Origin: Torymus aiolomorphi
Taxonomy: Eukaryota; Arthropoda; Insecta; Hymenoptera; Torymidae
Assembly (NCBI GenBank): GCA_036365515.1
Contig: CM070874.1
Coordinates: 41,043,083-41,107,082 of the forward strand
Length of the DNA stretch: 64,000 bases
Direction: 5' to 3'
Position numbers and translations under genes: made by a program. The notes under the pieces were generated by a model. It was not told the origin of the DNA, did not search any database, and saw only the letters and a program-made list of their open reading frames with translations. Shown piece after piece: positions 9,524 through 22,408 of the stretch. Position 1 is the first letter of the stretch. Each line of letters opens with the position of its first letter.

Positions 9524-12503
9524 AAGACGACGACAGTGCTCCAAGGCAACTTGAACGGCAGTAGCCTGGCTCATGCCTTACTGCCCCAGCTTGCCGAGGA
9601 GATGAACGCGGACGTTATAATGATAAGCGAGCCGTACAGAGACAGAGACAGCCCGATTTGGTTCGTTAATACCTCCCGTTCTGCGGCGCTGTGGTTCCGG
9701 GGGCGGGCCAGGTCGCGTATCACAAGCCAAGGGAGGGGCGAGGACTACGTCTGGGCTCGGGTGTCTGATGTGACGTATGTCAGCGTGTATCTTACTCCGA
9801 ACTGTAGCGCCGCGGAGTTCGAACGAAGGGTGGCGGCCCTCGAGGACGCGCTTAGGGGCATCCCCGGCCCCGTTATCTTCGCGGGGGACGTTAACGCCAG
9901 AGCCATTGAGTGGGGCATGACGACAACGAACAAACGTGGACGGCTGCTGTTGGAATTGGCCGCGAGGCTAGACCTAACAGTAGCAAACGTGGGACAGGCG
10001 ACGACATATAGGAGACCCGGCTATGGCGCATCCATCCCAGACGTGACCTTTGTGACGACTGGACTTCTCCGAAATGTCGAGGGGTGGCGGGTGTTCGAGG
10101 GCTACACGGCCAGCGACCACCAGTACATCATCTTCGGAGTGACCGACAAAGCACAGAACAGAACAGGGACCGCCCAAACTCCCGCGGGATGGAACATGAA
10201 AAAACTAGACGTTGACAAACTGACGGCACAGCTGGATAGTGAACCGGACCCGATAACGGCGATCCCTCGCGGCATCGGTGGTAGGGAAAAGGCTGAAAAG
10301 CTAACAGAGGAAACGTCGGGGCTCTTGAGACGGCTCTGTGACGCCTCTATGCCAAGAAAACGGACGAGACGTGACAAAGAACCGGTGTACTGGTGGACCG
10401 AAGATATCGCGCGCCTCCGACGCGAATGCCTACGGCTCCGACGGAGGGCCCAGCGCGCCCGCGACAGAGCGGACGCGATGGCCCACTCGGAGGAGTACCG
10501 GGTAGCGCGCAAAGAACTGAGGCGCGCTATCAATGACAGTAAAAAGGAAAGTTGGACCAAACTGATTAACGAGGTGGACTCAGACCCTTGGGGAGCGGGT
10601 TACAAGATCGTCACCCGCAACCTGGGAGGCAACAATCCACCGGTAGTCAGGGACGAAGAAACGATGGACAGAATCATTGACGGACTCTTCCCTACACACT
10701 TTGAACAAGGGTGGGGGGGGCGACGATACTGGCGGCAACGAGGTGCATGAGTTCACCCGGGGTGAGCTCAGCTTGGCTGTTGCGCAGCTCCCGGCGGGGA
10801 AGGCACCAGATCCGGACGGTATCCCAGCGGAAATTCTCGGGATTGTTGCAAAACGACGCCCAGGGATACTCCTGAACCTATATAATACATGCCTCGCGGA
10901 GGGCGTGTTCAGCAAAGATTGGAAGACGGCGCGACTGATCCTCATTGACAAAGAAAAGGGTGGGGACCCGGACTCGCCGTCATCCTACAGACCGCTGAGC
11001 TTGCTGAATACACTTGGCAAGCTCTTCGAAATGCTCCTGAGACCGCGAATCCAACAGGCGGTTCGGGACGCTGGCGGCCTGAACGACAGACAGTACGGGT
11101 TCAGACAAGGACGGTCGACGATAGGAGCGATCCAAAAAGTGATCGACTCCTTTGACAGAGCACAGACTAGATCCCACAAGAACAGGCCAATAGTGCTCAT
11201 GGCAACACTCGACGTACGAAACGCTTTCAATTCGGTGAGGTGGACGGACATCGTGCGGGCATTCTCCGACGCTTTCCCGCTGCCCCCATACTTTCTCCGA
11301 ATCCTCAAGGACTATCTACGAGACCGTTACATTACGTACGGGACGCAGACTGGGGTTAAGAAAAGAAAAATGACGGCGGGAATAGCGCAGGGCTCGATCC
11401 TTGGCCCCGATATTTGGAACGTAGGTTACGATGAGGTGTTGGATCTTCTGATGCCGCCAGGGGTCTATCTGGTCGGCTAAGCAGACGATCTGGTCATCGT
11501 CATCACGACCAAGGATACACAACTGGCTCAGATGAGGCTGACCCAAGCCATGAGACGGGTGGACGAATGGATGCAAAGTCGGGGACTACAGTTGGCCATG
11601 CAAAAGACGGAGTTACTATACCTAACTAGGAAACGGATAGACACGACGATACCCATGACGGTGGGGACGTCCGTTGTGCATCCTGGACGGTTCGCCAAAT
11701 ACCTGGGGGTGACCCTGGATACGAGGATGACCTTCTGGCCGCACATACGTGGCATCGCTGAGAGAGCGGCGTTAAAGACCGCCGCCCTCGCCCGCCTCAT
11801 GGCAAATACGAAGGGACCGAGACCGAGCGTACGACGACTGCTTATGACAGTGACCAACTCGATGCTCCTTTATGGGGGCGAGATATGGGCGGACCGCAAA
11901 AAGATCGCGGCGGTACAAAGACTGGGAGCGTTGCGAATCGCGTGCGCGTACCGCACCGTCGCAGAGGTGGCGGTACTAGTGATCGCAGGGGTTGTCCTAG
12001 TAGACCTTCTCGCTCTCGAGCGGAAGAGGATCTACGAGTACAGCGAAGAAAGGGGAAGAGCGAGGGCCTCCATAGACGCACGGACGACGACGCTGACATC
12101 CTGGCAAACGCGATGGACAGACAGCGACAAAGCCAAGTGGACGAGACGCCTCATAACGGACGTGCGACTCTGGCATAAGAGAGGAGCTGGGGAGGTGAAT
12201 TTTTACCTGACCCAGTTCCTATCCGGACACGGATACTTCCGCCAGTATCTGCATCGGATGGGGAAGGTAACGACCCAGTTCTGCAGGTACTGCGGACATA
12301 ATAGAGACAACGCGGAGCACACATTTTTCGTGTGCCCCCGCTGGATAGTCGCGAGACACAGACTACAGACGAAGACAGGTGACATCACACCGGAGAACGT
12401 CGTGACACTGATGCTGTCAAGCAAACAAAACTGGGACGACATAGCACGCTACGTGACTCACGTACTACAAGGCAAAAAGACTGACGGTTGCCTTGAAAAC
12501 TGA
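9524..12503 (+). pseudogene. R1-clade ORF2: APE endonuclease and reverse transcriptase, disabled
   Basis: ORF2 cuts the target and reverse-transcribes the element RNA. The endonuclease part shows NLNGS, ISEPY, GDVNAR and ASDHQYI catalytic motifs. The reverse transcriptase shows TLDVRNAFNS (motif A), AQGSILGPDIWN (motif B) and motif C; a CCHC-type knuckle (CRYCGHNRDNAEHTFFVC) closes the protein. There are two lesions. The frame shifts within a G run near 10710-10720. A TAA at 11478-11480 replaces the aromatic residue of the YADD motif, reading G-stop-ADDLV. The first frame begins with GTG at 9536 and is open upstream of it. The product is certainly non-functional. Confidence 0.92.
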
Positions 12504-12793
12504 TACAGAAGACGAAAAATAGACAGACCAGACAAGATATATAAGATTGCCGTAGGGCATAGAAACGCCGACCGGTCCGAAGTAATGTGTATAACAGTTC
12601 CGGACCGGATTCCGGTGAACGCCGCGGGAAAGGTTTTGGGTGTTTAGGGGGTAGAAATCCCTCACACTGCGGAGCCCGGCGCTTCGTGATGGTCTTAGTG
12701 GGCCCCCCTCCATGCTGTAAGCAAGGACGGGGGCCTCGGAAGATTCACCTAGTACCTCGGAAAAACAAACAAAAAAAAAAAAAAAAAAAAAAA
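12504..12793 (+). other. 3' UTR and poly(A) tail of R1-clade element
   Basis: GC-rich non-coding tail ending in a run of about 21 A at 12773-12793, followed at once by the second target duplication. Confidence 0.85.
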
Positions 12794-12807
12794 TAGCTAA
12801 ATAACAT
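12794..12807. repeat. Target-site duplication, 3' copy (R1-clade element)
   Basis: TAGCTAAATAACAT, identical to 7357-7370. Confidence 0.93.
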
Positions 12808-14577
12808 ACTATATATAGTATAGATTGTGAGTATATTACATACATGTCATATACTCATATATATACACTGGCACATGTTTCTAACCTATTCTTTTTTGTG
12901 AAAAAAGTGAGCTTTCTCATTTGTGAAAAAGTCGTGCTTGATAATATTGCCTTTGAAAATATTATTATTGAAATAATTGTTGTCAACTTAATATACTGGT
13001 GCCTCAATGGAAAATTGCAAATGCAATGCATTATAACCTTTATTTACTGCAATAAGTTTATTAGGAATTTGTTGGGAAGGTAAAATTTTAACAACGAAAC
13101 TAAGAAGCATATTTTGTATACACGGAAAAAAAACATGATATTTTAAATATTTATGTGATATTATAACTAATATTGTATTTATATTCTTAACAAAATATTT
13201 ATTTAAAAATGTGTTAAAAAACTTACTACGAGTAATTGATTGTACGATTTTGAAGGTTATTATTTTGTATAACTGTAACAATTAATAATAACTATTAAAT
13301 TAATTAATTATATCTATTAACTATTTATTCAAAATTACATAAATTAAGCCTTACTATGCGTTGCTTCTGTTATCAACCATCTTTTCATTTTTTAACAATC
13401 ATTATTAACAGTGGACACTGATTATAAATTATTACTTATTATATTATTAATGTAAGTTTTTTTCTATTGTTAAAGGTTGCTATAAACTATTTGAAACTGT
13501 TATAAATTATTATAGTTAGGAGAGATGTACAAAGTCTTATATTTTGTAACATTTATAAACAGTTTCAAACTGTAGTTTTAAATAATTTGTAACATTAATA
13601 ATTTAATGTCATGTTAAATATAAACATTCTTATAACATATTTCTGTTTAGCGTATAAGATCTTTATTATAATTGTTAAATGTAAAATCATTTTTATTTAT
13701 AGAAATCATCATCTCTATTCTGCATAAAATATATCAGAGAATTTAATTTCTTAACAGCCGCTAATCAAACTATAATCAGTGGAGTTTGACTTGAACCAAA
13801 TTCAATTGGGATTTCTAAATAGGTAAATTATAGAATATTTTCTAGCTCAGATTTTTATTTAAATAAAAGAATTTTAATCAAAATTATTTTGTAACAAGAG
13901 AATGGTTTCTCAGTTTTTACATATTCCAACACGTATATGTAATTTTGATTATCATTTTAATATGTAATATAATATGTAATATGTAAACAAGATAGGTACT
14001 AATATTTTCTAAACTACATTATTAAAAACACAACGAATTTTTTCAAACATTACTTTTGTTGACTTTTGAAGGTTGAAAAGGTATTTAGTACTAAACTTAT
14101 TAAAAAAATTAGAAGCTACATTTTATATATAATAATGCAAAAATACACACTCATACAAATCTAATTCTTTCTGTGTCTCTGTCCTTGTGCAATAATCAAA
14201 GCTTTTTTAAATTATACCTTATTTAATCAACAAAGAAACTCGCCACATACGCTTTTTACCTGTATGATAAAGTAAAAGATTAAGTAAAGATTTAAGATAA
14301 AAATTTAAGACTAGATTTTTTAATTAAAAATTTATAAGTTGAAGTGCGAGTTTACAGAGCTTTATATTAAAAATAAAGTATCTAATTATTTACAATGTTT
14401 AAAATTATTATAATTTTATAAATTTATTTATTTCTCTCATAAATAAAAACAATCAGGTTGATAACTATTGCTTTTTCTTAAAAGAAACTTTGTGATTTCA
14501 AAGCAAACATGCTAAAAATTTTGTTTTAATGTGCATTCTGTTTTTATTTTTTTTTAAATTTACTAGAGATTTGAACA
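12808..14577. other. AT-rich region without recognisable gene
   Basis: About 1.8 kb of very AT-rich DNA on both strands with only chance frames. At 13126 a TACACGGAAAAAAA motif resembles the termini of the TA-flanked MITE at 39086-40289, but I found no matching right end. Confidence 0.5.
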
Positions 14578-14602
14578 GCGCGCGTTGCGCGCCCTAACCT
14601 AG
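14578..14602. other. GC hairpin plus CTAG, possible decayed Helitron 3' end
   Basis: GCGCGC-GTT-GCGCGC (14578-14592) followed ten bases later by CTAG has the layout of a Helitron 3' terminus and resembles the genuine one at 20566-20594. The next base is A rather than T, so the case is weak. Confidence 0.35.
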
Positions 14603-14661
14603 AACACGGTTCGACTTCCTGATTTAGACGCATGCGCACTACATGAGCCAATCACATAACG

Positions 14662-14782
14662 TTTATTTTGGCTTCACAACATCCGGTCATGACTTTCTTA
14701 TATAGGGAGATAGGAAGATAGGGAGATAGGGAGATTATTTTGGCTTCACAACATCCGGTCATGACTTTTTTATATAGGGAGA
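14662..14782 (+). repeat. Imperfect direct repeat
   Basis: A segment starting TTATTTTGGCTTCACAACAT and ending TATATAGGGAGA occurs at about 14662-14710 and 14735-14782, with short GATAGGGA repeats between. No function can be assigned. Confidence 0.75.
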
Positions 14783-15105
14783 CTATACATTATGTTGCAG
14801 TATACTCTTTCAGGCAAAGATTAATAATTTTCTTTCATTTCAGGTCTTCCATTTAACGAGAAAAATTCTGAAGGGCTGTGAAGTACGATCAAGAAAACTA
14901 TTATAGTTAATTGAAGAGCAAAAAAAAAAAAAAATAGAATCAAAGGCAAATCTGTCAATTATAGTATGTTCTTAGATAAAAAATTTATAAAATTTTATTA
15001 TTGTATATACCATATATTTGAAATATTTATATATGAAATTTAAATAAATTATTTATATATATACACAGACAATTGAAACTATTATTCCTATTACAAACTT
15101 TTGAA

Positions 15106-15250
15106 ACCGAAATTTAACCCAAATAAACTAACGAAATGAAACCTAAAACCGAAATTTAACCCAAAACTAACGAAATGAAACCTAAAACCGAAATTTAACC
15201 CAAAACTAATGAAATGAAACCTAAAACCGAAATTTAACCCAAAACCTAAT
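15106..15250 (+). repeat. Tandem repeat of about 38 bp
   Basis: About four copies of a unit containing AAACCGAAATTTAACCCAAA and ACGAAATGAAACCT. It precedes the Helitron coding region and may be part of it. Confidence 0.85.
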
Positions 15251-15693
15251 CTAAAATCTATACTTCACCTTAAAGCTCAAATTCAACCTCAAATTCAAGT
15301 TATCCGAATTTTGATTGAAGTTGAAATTAACAGAACACCAAGAAGAAAAATTACCTTCTATACATTTAATACATTTAATATATATAAGCCATGAACAAAT
15401 TCTCAAGCTTCATTGTTATTTCAATTCCATATTTGTCTCACACGCTTTCTTATTAACAATGACAGGCAAAAGAGTATAAGCAAAATTTTCTTATAAATTA
15501 TATTTTTTTATATTAATTATTTCATTTATCGTAATTTATTGTTAATATATATTTAGAGATCATTTTATAGAATAATAGCATATTTTAATTGAAATTAAAA
15601 ATTTCTTTTTAATTTATTAATTAATCGATAAATTGTTTTAAATTAACCAAGTTGTTTTATTTCTATTATAAATTATTTCTATTATTAATAAAA

Positions 15694-18600
15694 ATGCCTC
15701 GTAAAAGACCAGTACGTTCAGAAGAAGAAGAAAGAATTTATCAACAAAATCGACGATTGAGGGTAGCTGAAAATCAAAGACTGAGACGTCAGACTACACG
15801 TAATGCTAATCATGATGGACTTAGACAATTAACTCAATCCTTAAATTTAGAAATTAATATTGATAATGCGATTCCACGTGTTATTGAACAAGATTATGTA
15901 GGCGAAATGAATGTTTTATGTATGCATTGTAACGCAAAGCATTTTATTTCAGAAAAAATTACAAACAAAGGATTATCTTTTAGTGATTGTTGTAGCCACG
16001 GAACGGTTAAATTACAACCCACGCCTATCTTTCCAAAAGATCTTCTCGATTTATTTAATGACTCTCATGTAATGTCACATGACTTTTTTAAACATATTCG
16101 TTGCTTCAATAATTCATTATCATTTGCTTCTTTCAACGCAAATTTAGTTAATTTTCAATCAAGACGACCAGGGCCATATTGCTTTAAAATTCAAGGACAA
16201 ATATATTATCAAATTAATACTGCTTTATATCCATGTGAAAATGATAGTCCTTCTTATGGTCAGTTATTTATTATTGATCCACAAGAGGCAACTGATATTA
16301 GAATTAGAAATGCATCATAACTTCATTATCAAACATTAGCAATGTTGGATAAAATAATCCGAGAAAATAATATATTTGCACAATCGTATGAAATGATGAA
16401 TCAAGAAATACATAATCAACAACTATTATTGAATGATGGTAATACTATCCCTGAATTGCAACTATTATTTACATTAAAACCAGGTACAAATAGACATAGA
16501 TATAATTTCCAACGCACTAATGAAGTTGCTGCTATTTTCTCAACTACAGCTGATGGTGAAATTCCGGAATCTTATGTGACTATTAGAAATAAAAATACTA
16601 AGAGTTTGCAATGTGTAAGCACAATGGACCCTAATGTAGAGCCATGAATTTATCCATTATTTTATCCTTATGGTAACCAAGGATGGCACCGAAATTTACA
16701 GCGTATTAGTAATAATAGTAACGATAATCGACGTGTTACACGCTTGGCTTACACTAAATACCAAATTGCTATTAGACCAGACGTGTTTAATCCTTTTCTT
16801 TTAGGAAGACGATTATTTCAACAATATATAGTAGATGGATATGTAAAAATTGAGAAAGATAGAATTTCATATCTTAAGGATCATCAAAAAGAAATTAAAG
16901 CAGATACATACCAAGGACTACACGATTACCTGCAAAACTCTGCTAATGATATTAATGGGCAAATTGGAAAAACAATAATTCTTCCATCGACTTTCATCGG
17001 TTCACCCCGCTACATGCAACAATGTTATCAGGACGCAATGGCTATAATTAATAATAAGGGAAAACCAGATATTTTTCTCACTATGACCTGTAATCCAAAA
17101 TGGCAAGAAATTCAGGAAAACCTTTTACCCAATCAACAAGCTTGTGACAAGCCTGATATTGTAGCTCGAGTATTTCATTTAAAGAAAGATCATTTACTTG
17201 ATATGATTGTCAAAAAGAATTTTTTCGGAGAAGTTGCGGCTTATGTTTATGTTATAGAGTTTCAAAAAAGAGGTTTACCTCATATGCATTTATTAGTTAC
17301 TTTATCACACAGATATAAAATTACAACACCTGAAATTGTAGACAAGTTTATTTCAGTTGAAATTCCTGATGAAGAAGACTCTCAATTACAAGATATTGTT
17401 TTGAAAAATATGATACATGGACCATGCGGCGATTGGTGTACGGTAAATGGTAAATGTTCTAAAAATTTTCCTAAGCCTTTCCAATGTGAAACTAATATGG
17501 ATGAAAATGGTTATCCTCAATACTGCAGAAAAGATACTAGAGTAACTTATCAGCTGGCCAATGGTTACGAAGTAGATAATCGATGGGTCGTACCATATTG
17601 CCCCACCATATTAAAAAAATTTAATTGCCACATGAATGTAGATATAGTCTCAACTATTCTAGCCGTTAAATATTTGTATAAGTACATTTATAAAGGACAT
17701 GATGCTGCTACGGTAACGGTAGGAGAATCAAATAATGAAAGGGTTGTAAATCATGACGAAATTCATGATTTCATAGAAACTCGATACGTTGGACCTGTTG
17801 AGGCCTGTTACAGAATTTTAAGTAAACCGTTACAAGACAAAAGTCATACTATTATAAGATTACCAGTAAACTTGCCAATCAACAATCTGTTATCATTTCT
17901 AACAATGTTATAAATAACACAGAAAATTTAAATCAATCAAGTAGCATGTTAATTGATTATTTTAAATTAAATTTAGAAAATGAAGACACAAAACAATATT
18001 TTTATAAAGATATTCCATCTCATTTTGTTTATAAAAAAGAAAAAATTGATGGTGTTGCAGTTTCTAAATGGAAAGTTCGGAAAAAACGTTTTAATTGCAT
18101 TGGTCGAATGTATTCTGTTAGTCCAACTCAATATTAACTTTTTCATTTGCGATTATTATTATTGCATGTTAAAGGTGCTGTTAATTTTGATTCGCTAAAA
18201 ACAGTGAATGGTGAAAAACAACCCACTTTTTCAGCTGCATGTCTAGCATTAGGACTTATATCAGATGATCAAGAATGGACTAGAGCTATGCAAGAAGCAA
18301 CGCTATGGATGATGCCTCGACAACTTCGTCAATTATTTGTTCGTATTTTAATACACTGTCAACCAATTCATCCTGAAGAATTATGGGATAAGCTCAAAGA
18401 TTCAATGTCTGAAGATTTTTCAAGAAAACATGACACAAATGTAAGTTATCAGATTGCTTATTCTCATGTAAGTAATTTATTAAATAATGAACGAAGATCA
18501 CTAGCTGATTTCCTAATATGGAACAACACGTACAAGATTATACTCTATTCAAAACTGACAGTACATCAGTTGAGCAAATGATAGAACTTGGCAAGCAGCA

Positions 18601-19984
18601 ATACAGTCAGTAAAATGAGCAGCAAAAGGAAATAGTTGATGCAGTTCTTTCTGTAGTTGCTACAGATACGTACAATGGAAATAATTGTATATACATCAAC
18701 GGTCCAGGAGGATCTGGTAAAACCTTTATTTATAATACACTGTATCATTTATTATCATCAAAAAATATTAAAGTATGCTTAATGGCATTTACTGGAATTG
18801 CAGCAACTCTACTTCCCAACGGAAAAACTGTACATAAAACATTTGGTTTGCCAGTACCTATGTTTCACGATTCATCATCAAATATCAAGATACAATCTAA
18901 AGAGGGTCTTTTTCTAAAAGAAGTCAAAGTATTTATTTGGGATGAAGCACCAATGGCTCCAAGATATGCATTGGAAATAGTGAACAAAACATTAAAACAT
19001 ATTATGAATAATGATTTACCATTTGGAGGAAAAATTATTGTTTTAGGAGGAGATTTTAGACAACTTCTTCCTATAAAAATTCGTGGAACGCGAAGCGAAA
19101 CATCGAATCTTTGTATTAAATATAGTGAATTATGGAAGTATTTTATAAAATACACCCTTAAAATTAATATGAGAGTTTTACCGAATGAAATCAATTTTGC
19201 CAAATTTTTATTAGATATTGGAGACGGGAAATTAAATGACCCACATGATAATTTAACTCTTCCTGAACATTGTATTCTTGAGCCAAATGTTAATGTAGCT
19301 CAGCATATTTTTGGAAATTTAATTAGAGATAAAAGATTTACAGATATGAGTAAATGTGCAATTCTATCAGCTCGAAATATCGATGTAGATGAAATTAATA
19401 AACAGGTAACTAATTTATTAGATGTATCCACTGAATGTATATACACAGCTATTGATAGTACTGAAAATTGCAATAATGGTGAATTTGATGATATACTCCT
19501 TCGGGAATATTTAAATTCTTTAAACCCCTCCAGTTTAGCTCCATATGAATTACGTTTAAGAAAAAATTGCATTGTAATGCTTATAAGAAATATAAGTATT
19601 AATGAAGGCTTATGTAACGGTACAAGATTATGAATTATAGAGTTTTCTAATCATTTATTGAAATGTAAAATATTGACGGGTGATAAGGCAGGAGATGATA
19701 TTTTTCTAAACCGCATTACGTTATATTGTGAAAATGTATATCCTTTTACTTTTAAAAGAAGACAATTCCCAATTAAATTAGCTTTTGCAATGACGATTAA
19801 TAAGTCACAAGGACAAACTTTTGATAATATAATTATTGATCTACGAAGAGACGTCTTTAATCATGGCCAATTGTACGTTGTAATGTCTAGAGTTCGATCT
19901 TGGGATTCACTTAATATATACCTTGGGTGTCAAAAAACTAATACAAATATTAAAAATTACGTATATAAAGAATTATATTTATAA
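15694..19984 (+). pseudogene. Helitron Rep-helicase (RepHel), multiply broken
   Basis: The protein nicks DNA and drives rolling-circle transposition. The N-terminal domain starts at ATG 15694. The HUH endonuclease motif is HMHLLV (about 17285) and the two catalytic tyrosines lie in KYLYKYIYKG (about 17670). The PIF1-type helicase shows Walker A GPGGSGKT (about 18704), Walker B DEAPM, GGDFRQLLPI, TINKSQGQ and MSRVRS. Stops interrupt at 16318, 16645, 18135, about 18611 and 19631, and the frame changes near 17880 and 18535. At least two stops look like TGG to TGA changes (16645, 19631). It is a decayed copy with catalytic motifs still readable. Confidence 0.9.
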
Positions 19985-20565
19985 AATTATTACAAATTCT
20001 TAATTGAAATGAAAAAGCATTATATTTTTTTAGAAATATATTTACTAATTAATAACTACTGCAGAAGAGAAAATTAAATTAAACTTCGGAGAATGGTTTT
20101 CCGAATAATCATTTTTATTTACAAACATTTTTTAAAATATTTAATACAAAAATATCTTGAGTTTATGCATATATGTTATTATTAAAATTTTTAATTTCTT
20201 ATATTTCTATGTTATGGTTACCATAACTTAGGAAAAACAAATTTTATTAAGTATTCGTATTTTATTTCAGAAGTGTTAATATTAGATAGAATGGTGACAG
20301 AAGTATTTGTTGAATATATAATCAAGTTACTTGAAGAAAATGGCCCTGCTGTTTAAAATTAATACAAATTGATACGTTTGTACGTTTCCAATAATTCCTT
20401 TATTCGACTTTTATAAAATTAAACAATAGTTAAGTATATAGGTTAACTATTGTATAATTTGAAAAGGAGTCGAATAAAGAAAATAGTCAAAACATCGTTT
20501 TGTATTGATTGTGGACATCAAGATTATATTTATTTCAAAAAACAATTGAAAGTGTAAATATTGTT
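19985..20565. other. Helitron 3' non-coding part with a palindrome
   Basis: AT-rich tail without genes. About 20391-20480 contains an inverted repeat with arms of about 38 bp (TTTATTCGACTTTT against its complement, loop GTATATAGG). Confidence 0.65.
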
Positions 20566-20594
20566 GCGCGCGAAGCGCGCATAATTATCGCTAG
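20566..20594 (+). terminator. Helitron 3' terminal hairpin and CTAG end
   Basis: GCGCGC-GAA-GCGCGC (20566-20580), then ATAATTATCG, then CTAG, followed by T: the signal at which Helitron transposition ends. Confidence 0.88.
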
Positions 20595-20624
20595 TTGGTA
20601 TAAAAAATCTACCTTCTGAGGTAG

Positions 20625-21338
20625 ATTTTTAAACTTCAAATCACAGCAATGGTCTACAATTTAGTTGACAGAGCATTATTATTATCACATAAAAAATTTT
20701 GGGAAAAAAACATCTGTCTGGTAAAAGAACATCTAAATAATAATAACTACCCTGCTAACTTTATTGAATATCATGTGAAAAATAGAGTCAATGGAATTAA
20801 ATATGACAATTCTAATAACAATAACAATAGTAGGGATCACATAAAAGTTATTTTAAGTTTACTTTACATACCAGACACCTTTGAAGAAGTCTCCAATAAT
20901 TTAAAGAAATTTGGTATAAAAACTGTTCCAACAATAAATAATATTCTTAGCAAAGTCATAAAAAGAAGGAAAGATACACAGGAGAAAGACGAGAAAACGA
21001 ACATTGTTTACAAAATCGAATGTAATGATTGTAATGCTAGTTACGTAGGAGAGAGTAAACGCATGTTAAATACTAGATTAAAAGAACACATTGCAAATAC
21101 TAAAAAAGATGATGACAAAAAATTTGTAATTAATAGTCACATCAACAATTATAAACATAAGTTTAACTTTGATAATGCTAAGATACTTGATACTGAAAGT
21201 TGTTGGAAAAAAAGATTCATTTCCGAAATGATTAACATCAAATTACAAGATAATCCTATAATATATATAAAAGAACACACTCAGAAATTAAGTAACCATT
21301 ATTCCCAATTATTGAACAAATTGAAAAGAATCAAATAA
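20625..21338 (+). pseudogene. Penelope-like element 3' part with GIY-YIG endonuclease
   Basis: A 229-residue frame from ATG 20649 matches the end of a Penelope-like protein: the tail of the reverse transcriptase (NLVDRALLLSHKKFW) followed by a GIY-YIG endonuclease. The nuclease shows VYKIEC as the GIY half, ASYVGES as the YIG half, the catalytic arginine region NTRLKEH, and a CNDC pair typical of this branch. The frame is open upstream of the ATG and stops just 3' of the Helitron end at 20594, so the element is truncated by, or was the target of, the Helitron. The endonuclease itself looks intact. No reverse-transcriptase catalytic motifs remain. Confidence 0.85.
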
Positions 21339-21599
21339 ATTGAATATAACTGTTATTTTTATTGGTACAATTTAAGTTTTTACTTTGTGGTTGTGACAAA
21401 CTGATTTTTAGGACACTAACAATAAAGTTTTAATTAAACTGACCCTATCTACCTGTTTAGATAATGTTTTCGGACGTCAGGCCAGGAAGGGATTCGAGTA
21501 GAAAAAATTCGATTTATTTGTATATATTGTTTTATTTTATCACTGTCTTTTCCACTTTATTTATTTACACTTATTTGATAAATTCGCGCTATAATTTTT

Positions 21600-22330
21600 G
21601 GAGCAGGTGTGCTGCGGTCGAGCAACGACTCAAGACTGGCCTCGTGGCGCGCGGGCCCCGGGAAATCGAGCGCGTTCGCATCTGCGCGGCGCAGGTGGGA
21701 ACTAATTTTGCCGCGCTTTTCGGCGTCCGATACGCATTTTTCGCGCGCTTTCCCGCGTTTTTCCGTGTTCCGCTCGTCACGTTGCGCGCCTTCGCCACAC
21801 CTTTTGCGCGCTTTCTGCGCACCTTCCGCGTGCTTTTCGCGCGCTTTTTTTCCCTACCTAATGCGAATATTGCGCGTTTATATAATATCTGCGCGTTTCT
21901 CACGCCGCTTTCCCGACGTTTCTCCCGTCCGCATGGGGCACCGACGAGCTGGACGATAGTTGCCTTATCGACGCGCTGTTTATCACCCCGCTCGTCGGCG
22001 GGGGGCGCGGGTGCCCGCGATTTCGGCTGAGGATTTGCACTGACTCACGCTCGCCATCTCGCCCTGCGGCGACCTCCAGATCTCGAAGAGCAAACTCCCC
22101 GAAATCGGTTAAGATGGCGAGGGAATTCGCGTGCTCGACCTCTCTCCGTCGATCCAAGCACCCATCGCCCTTGGCTTGAAGCTTGCACTGGTGCGTTGCA
22201 AATACAATACGCCCGCTTTCGCCTCGTACCTTTCTTCCATCGCGGCTAGCGGGACGTCTTCGAGATTACAATGCAAAGCGACTAGCAATTTTCCGATCAT
22301 ATTCTTCACCCTGGTAGAAAGTTAACAATT
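21600..22330. other. GC-rich block of unknown origin
   Basis: A block rich in GCGC and CGCG between very AT-rich flanks, with overlapping frames on both strands whose proteins are Arg/Ala-rich and look compositional. On the minus strand 22109-22309 a short frame (LLVALHCNLEDVPLAAMEER) looks less random and might be a fragment of an unknown protein. I cannot assign it. Confidence 0.4.
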
Positions 22331-22408
22331 TTAATGGTTTACGTGTTAAACAAATGGAATAGTACGTTACGTAACGAGTGCGGAACGTATACTGTACGAG
22401 TTACGTAT

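Larger units (their letters stand above)
7371..12793 (+). mobile_element. Full-length R1-clade non-LTR retrotransposon
   Basis: It is bounded by a perfect 14-bp target duplication and ends in a run of about 21 A. It has a 5' UTR of about 775 bp, a gag-like ORF1, an endonuclease/reverse-transcriptase ORF2 and a short 3' UTR. It is much more GC-rich than its surroundings. The target here is not 28S rDNA. ORF2 carries two disabling changes, so this copy is dead, but the intact length and clean duplication suggest fairly recent arrival. Confidence 0.93.
15694..20594 (+). mobile_element. Helitron, 5' end not resolved
   Basis: A rolling-circle transposon recognised by its Rep-helicase coding remains and a textbook 3' terminus: a GC hairpin, ten bases, CTAG, then host T. 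The coding region begins at about 15694. The 5' terminus (expected A|TC) must lie upstream; one candidate is ATCTATACT near 15256, but I cannot prove it. Confidence 0.88.

Noticed and set aside
21589..21903. 104-residue basic minus-strand protein
   Set aside because: Arg/Lys/Ala bias mirrors the GC-rich composition, and the opposite strand gives equally long frames.
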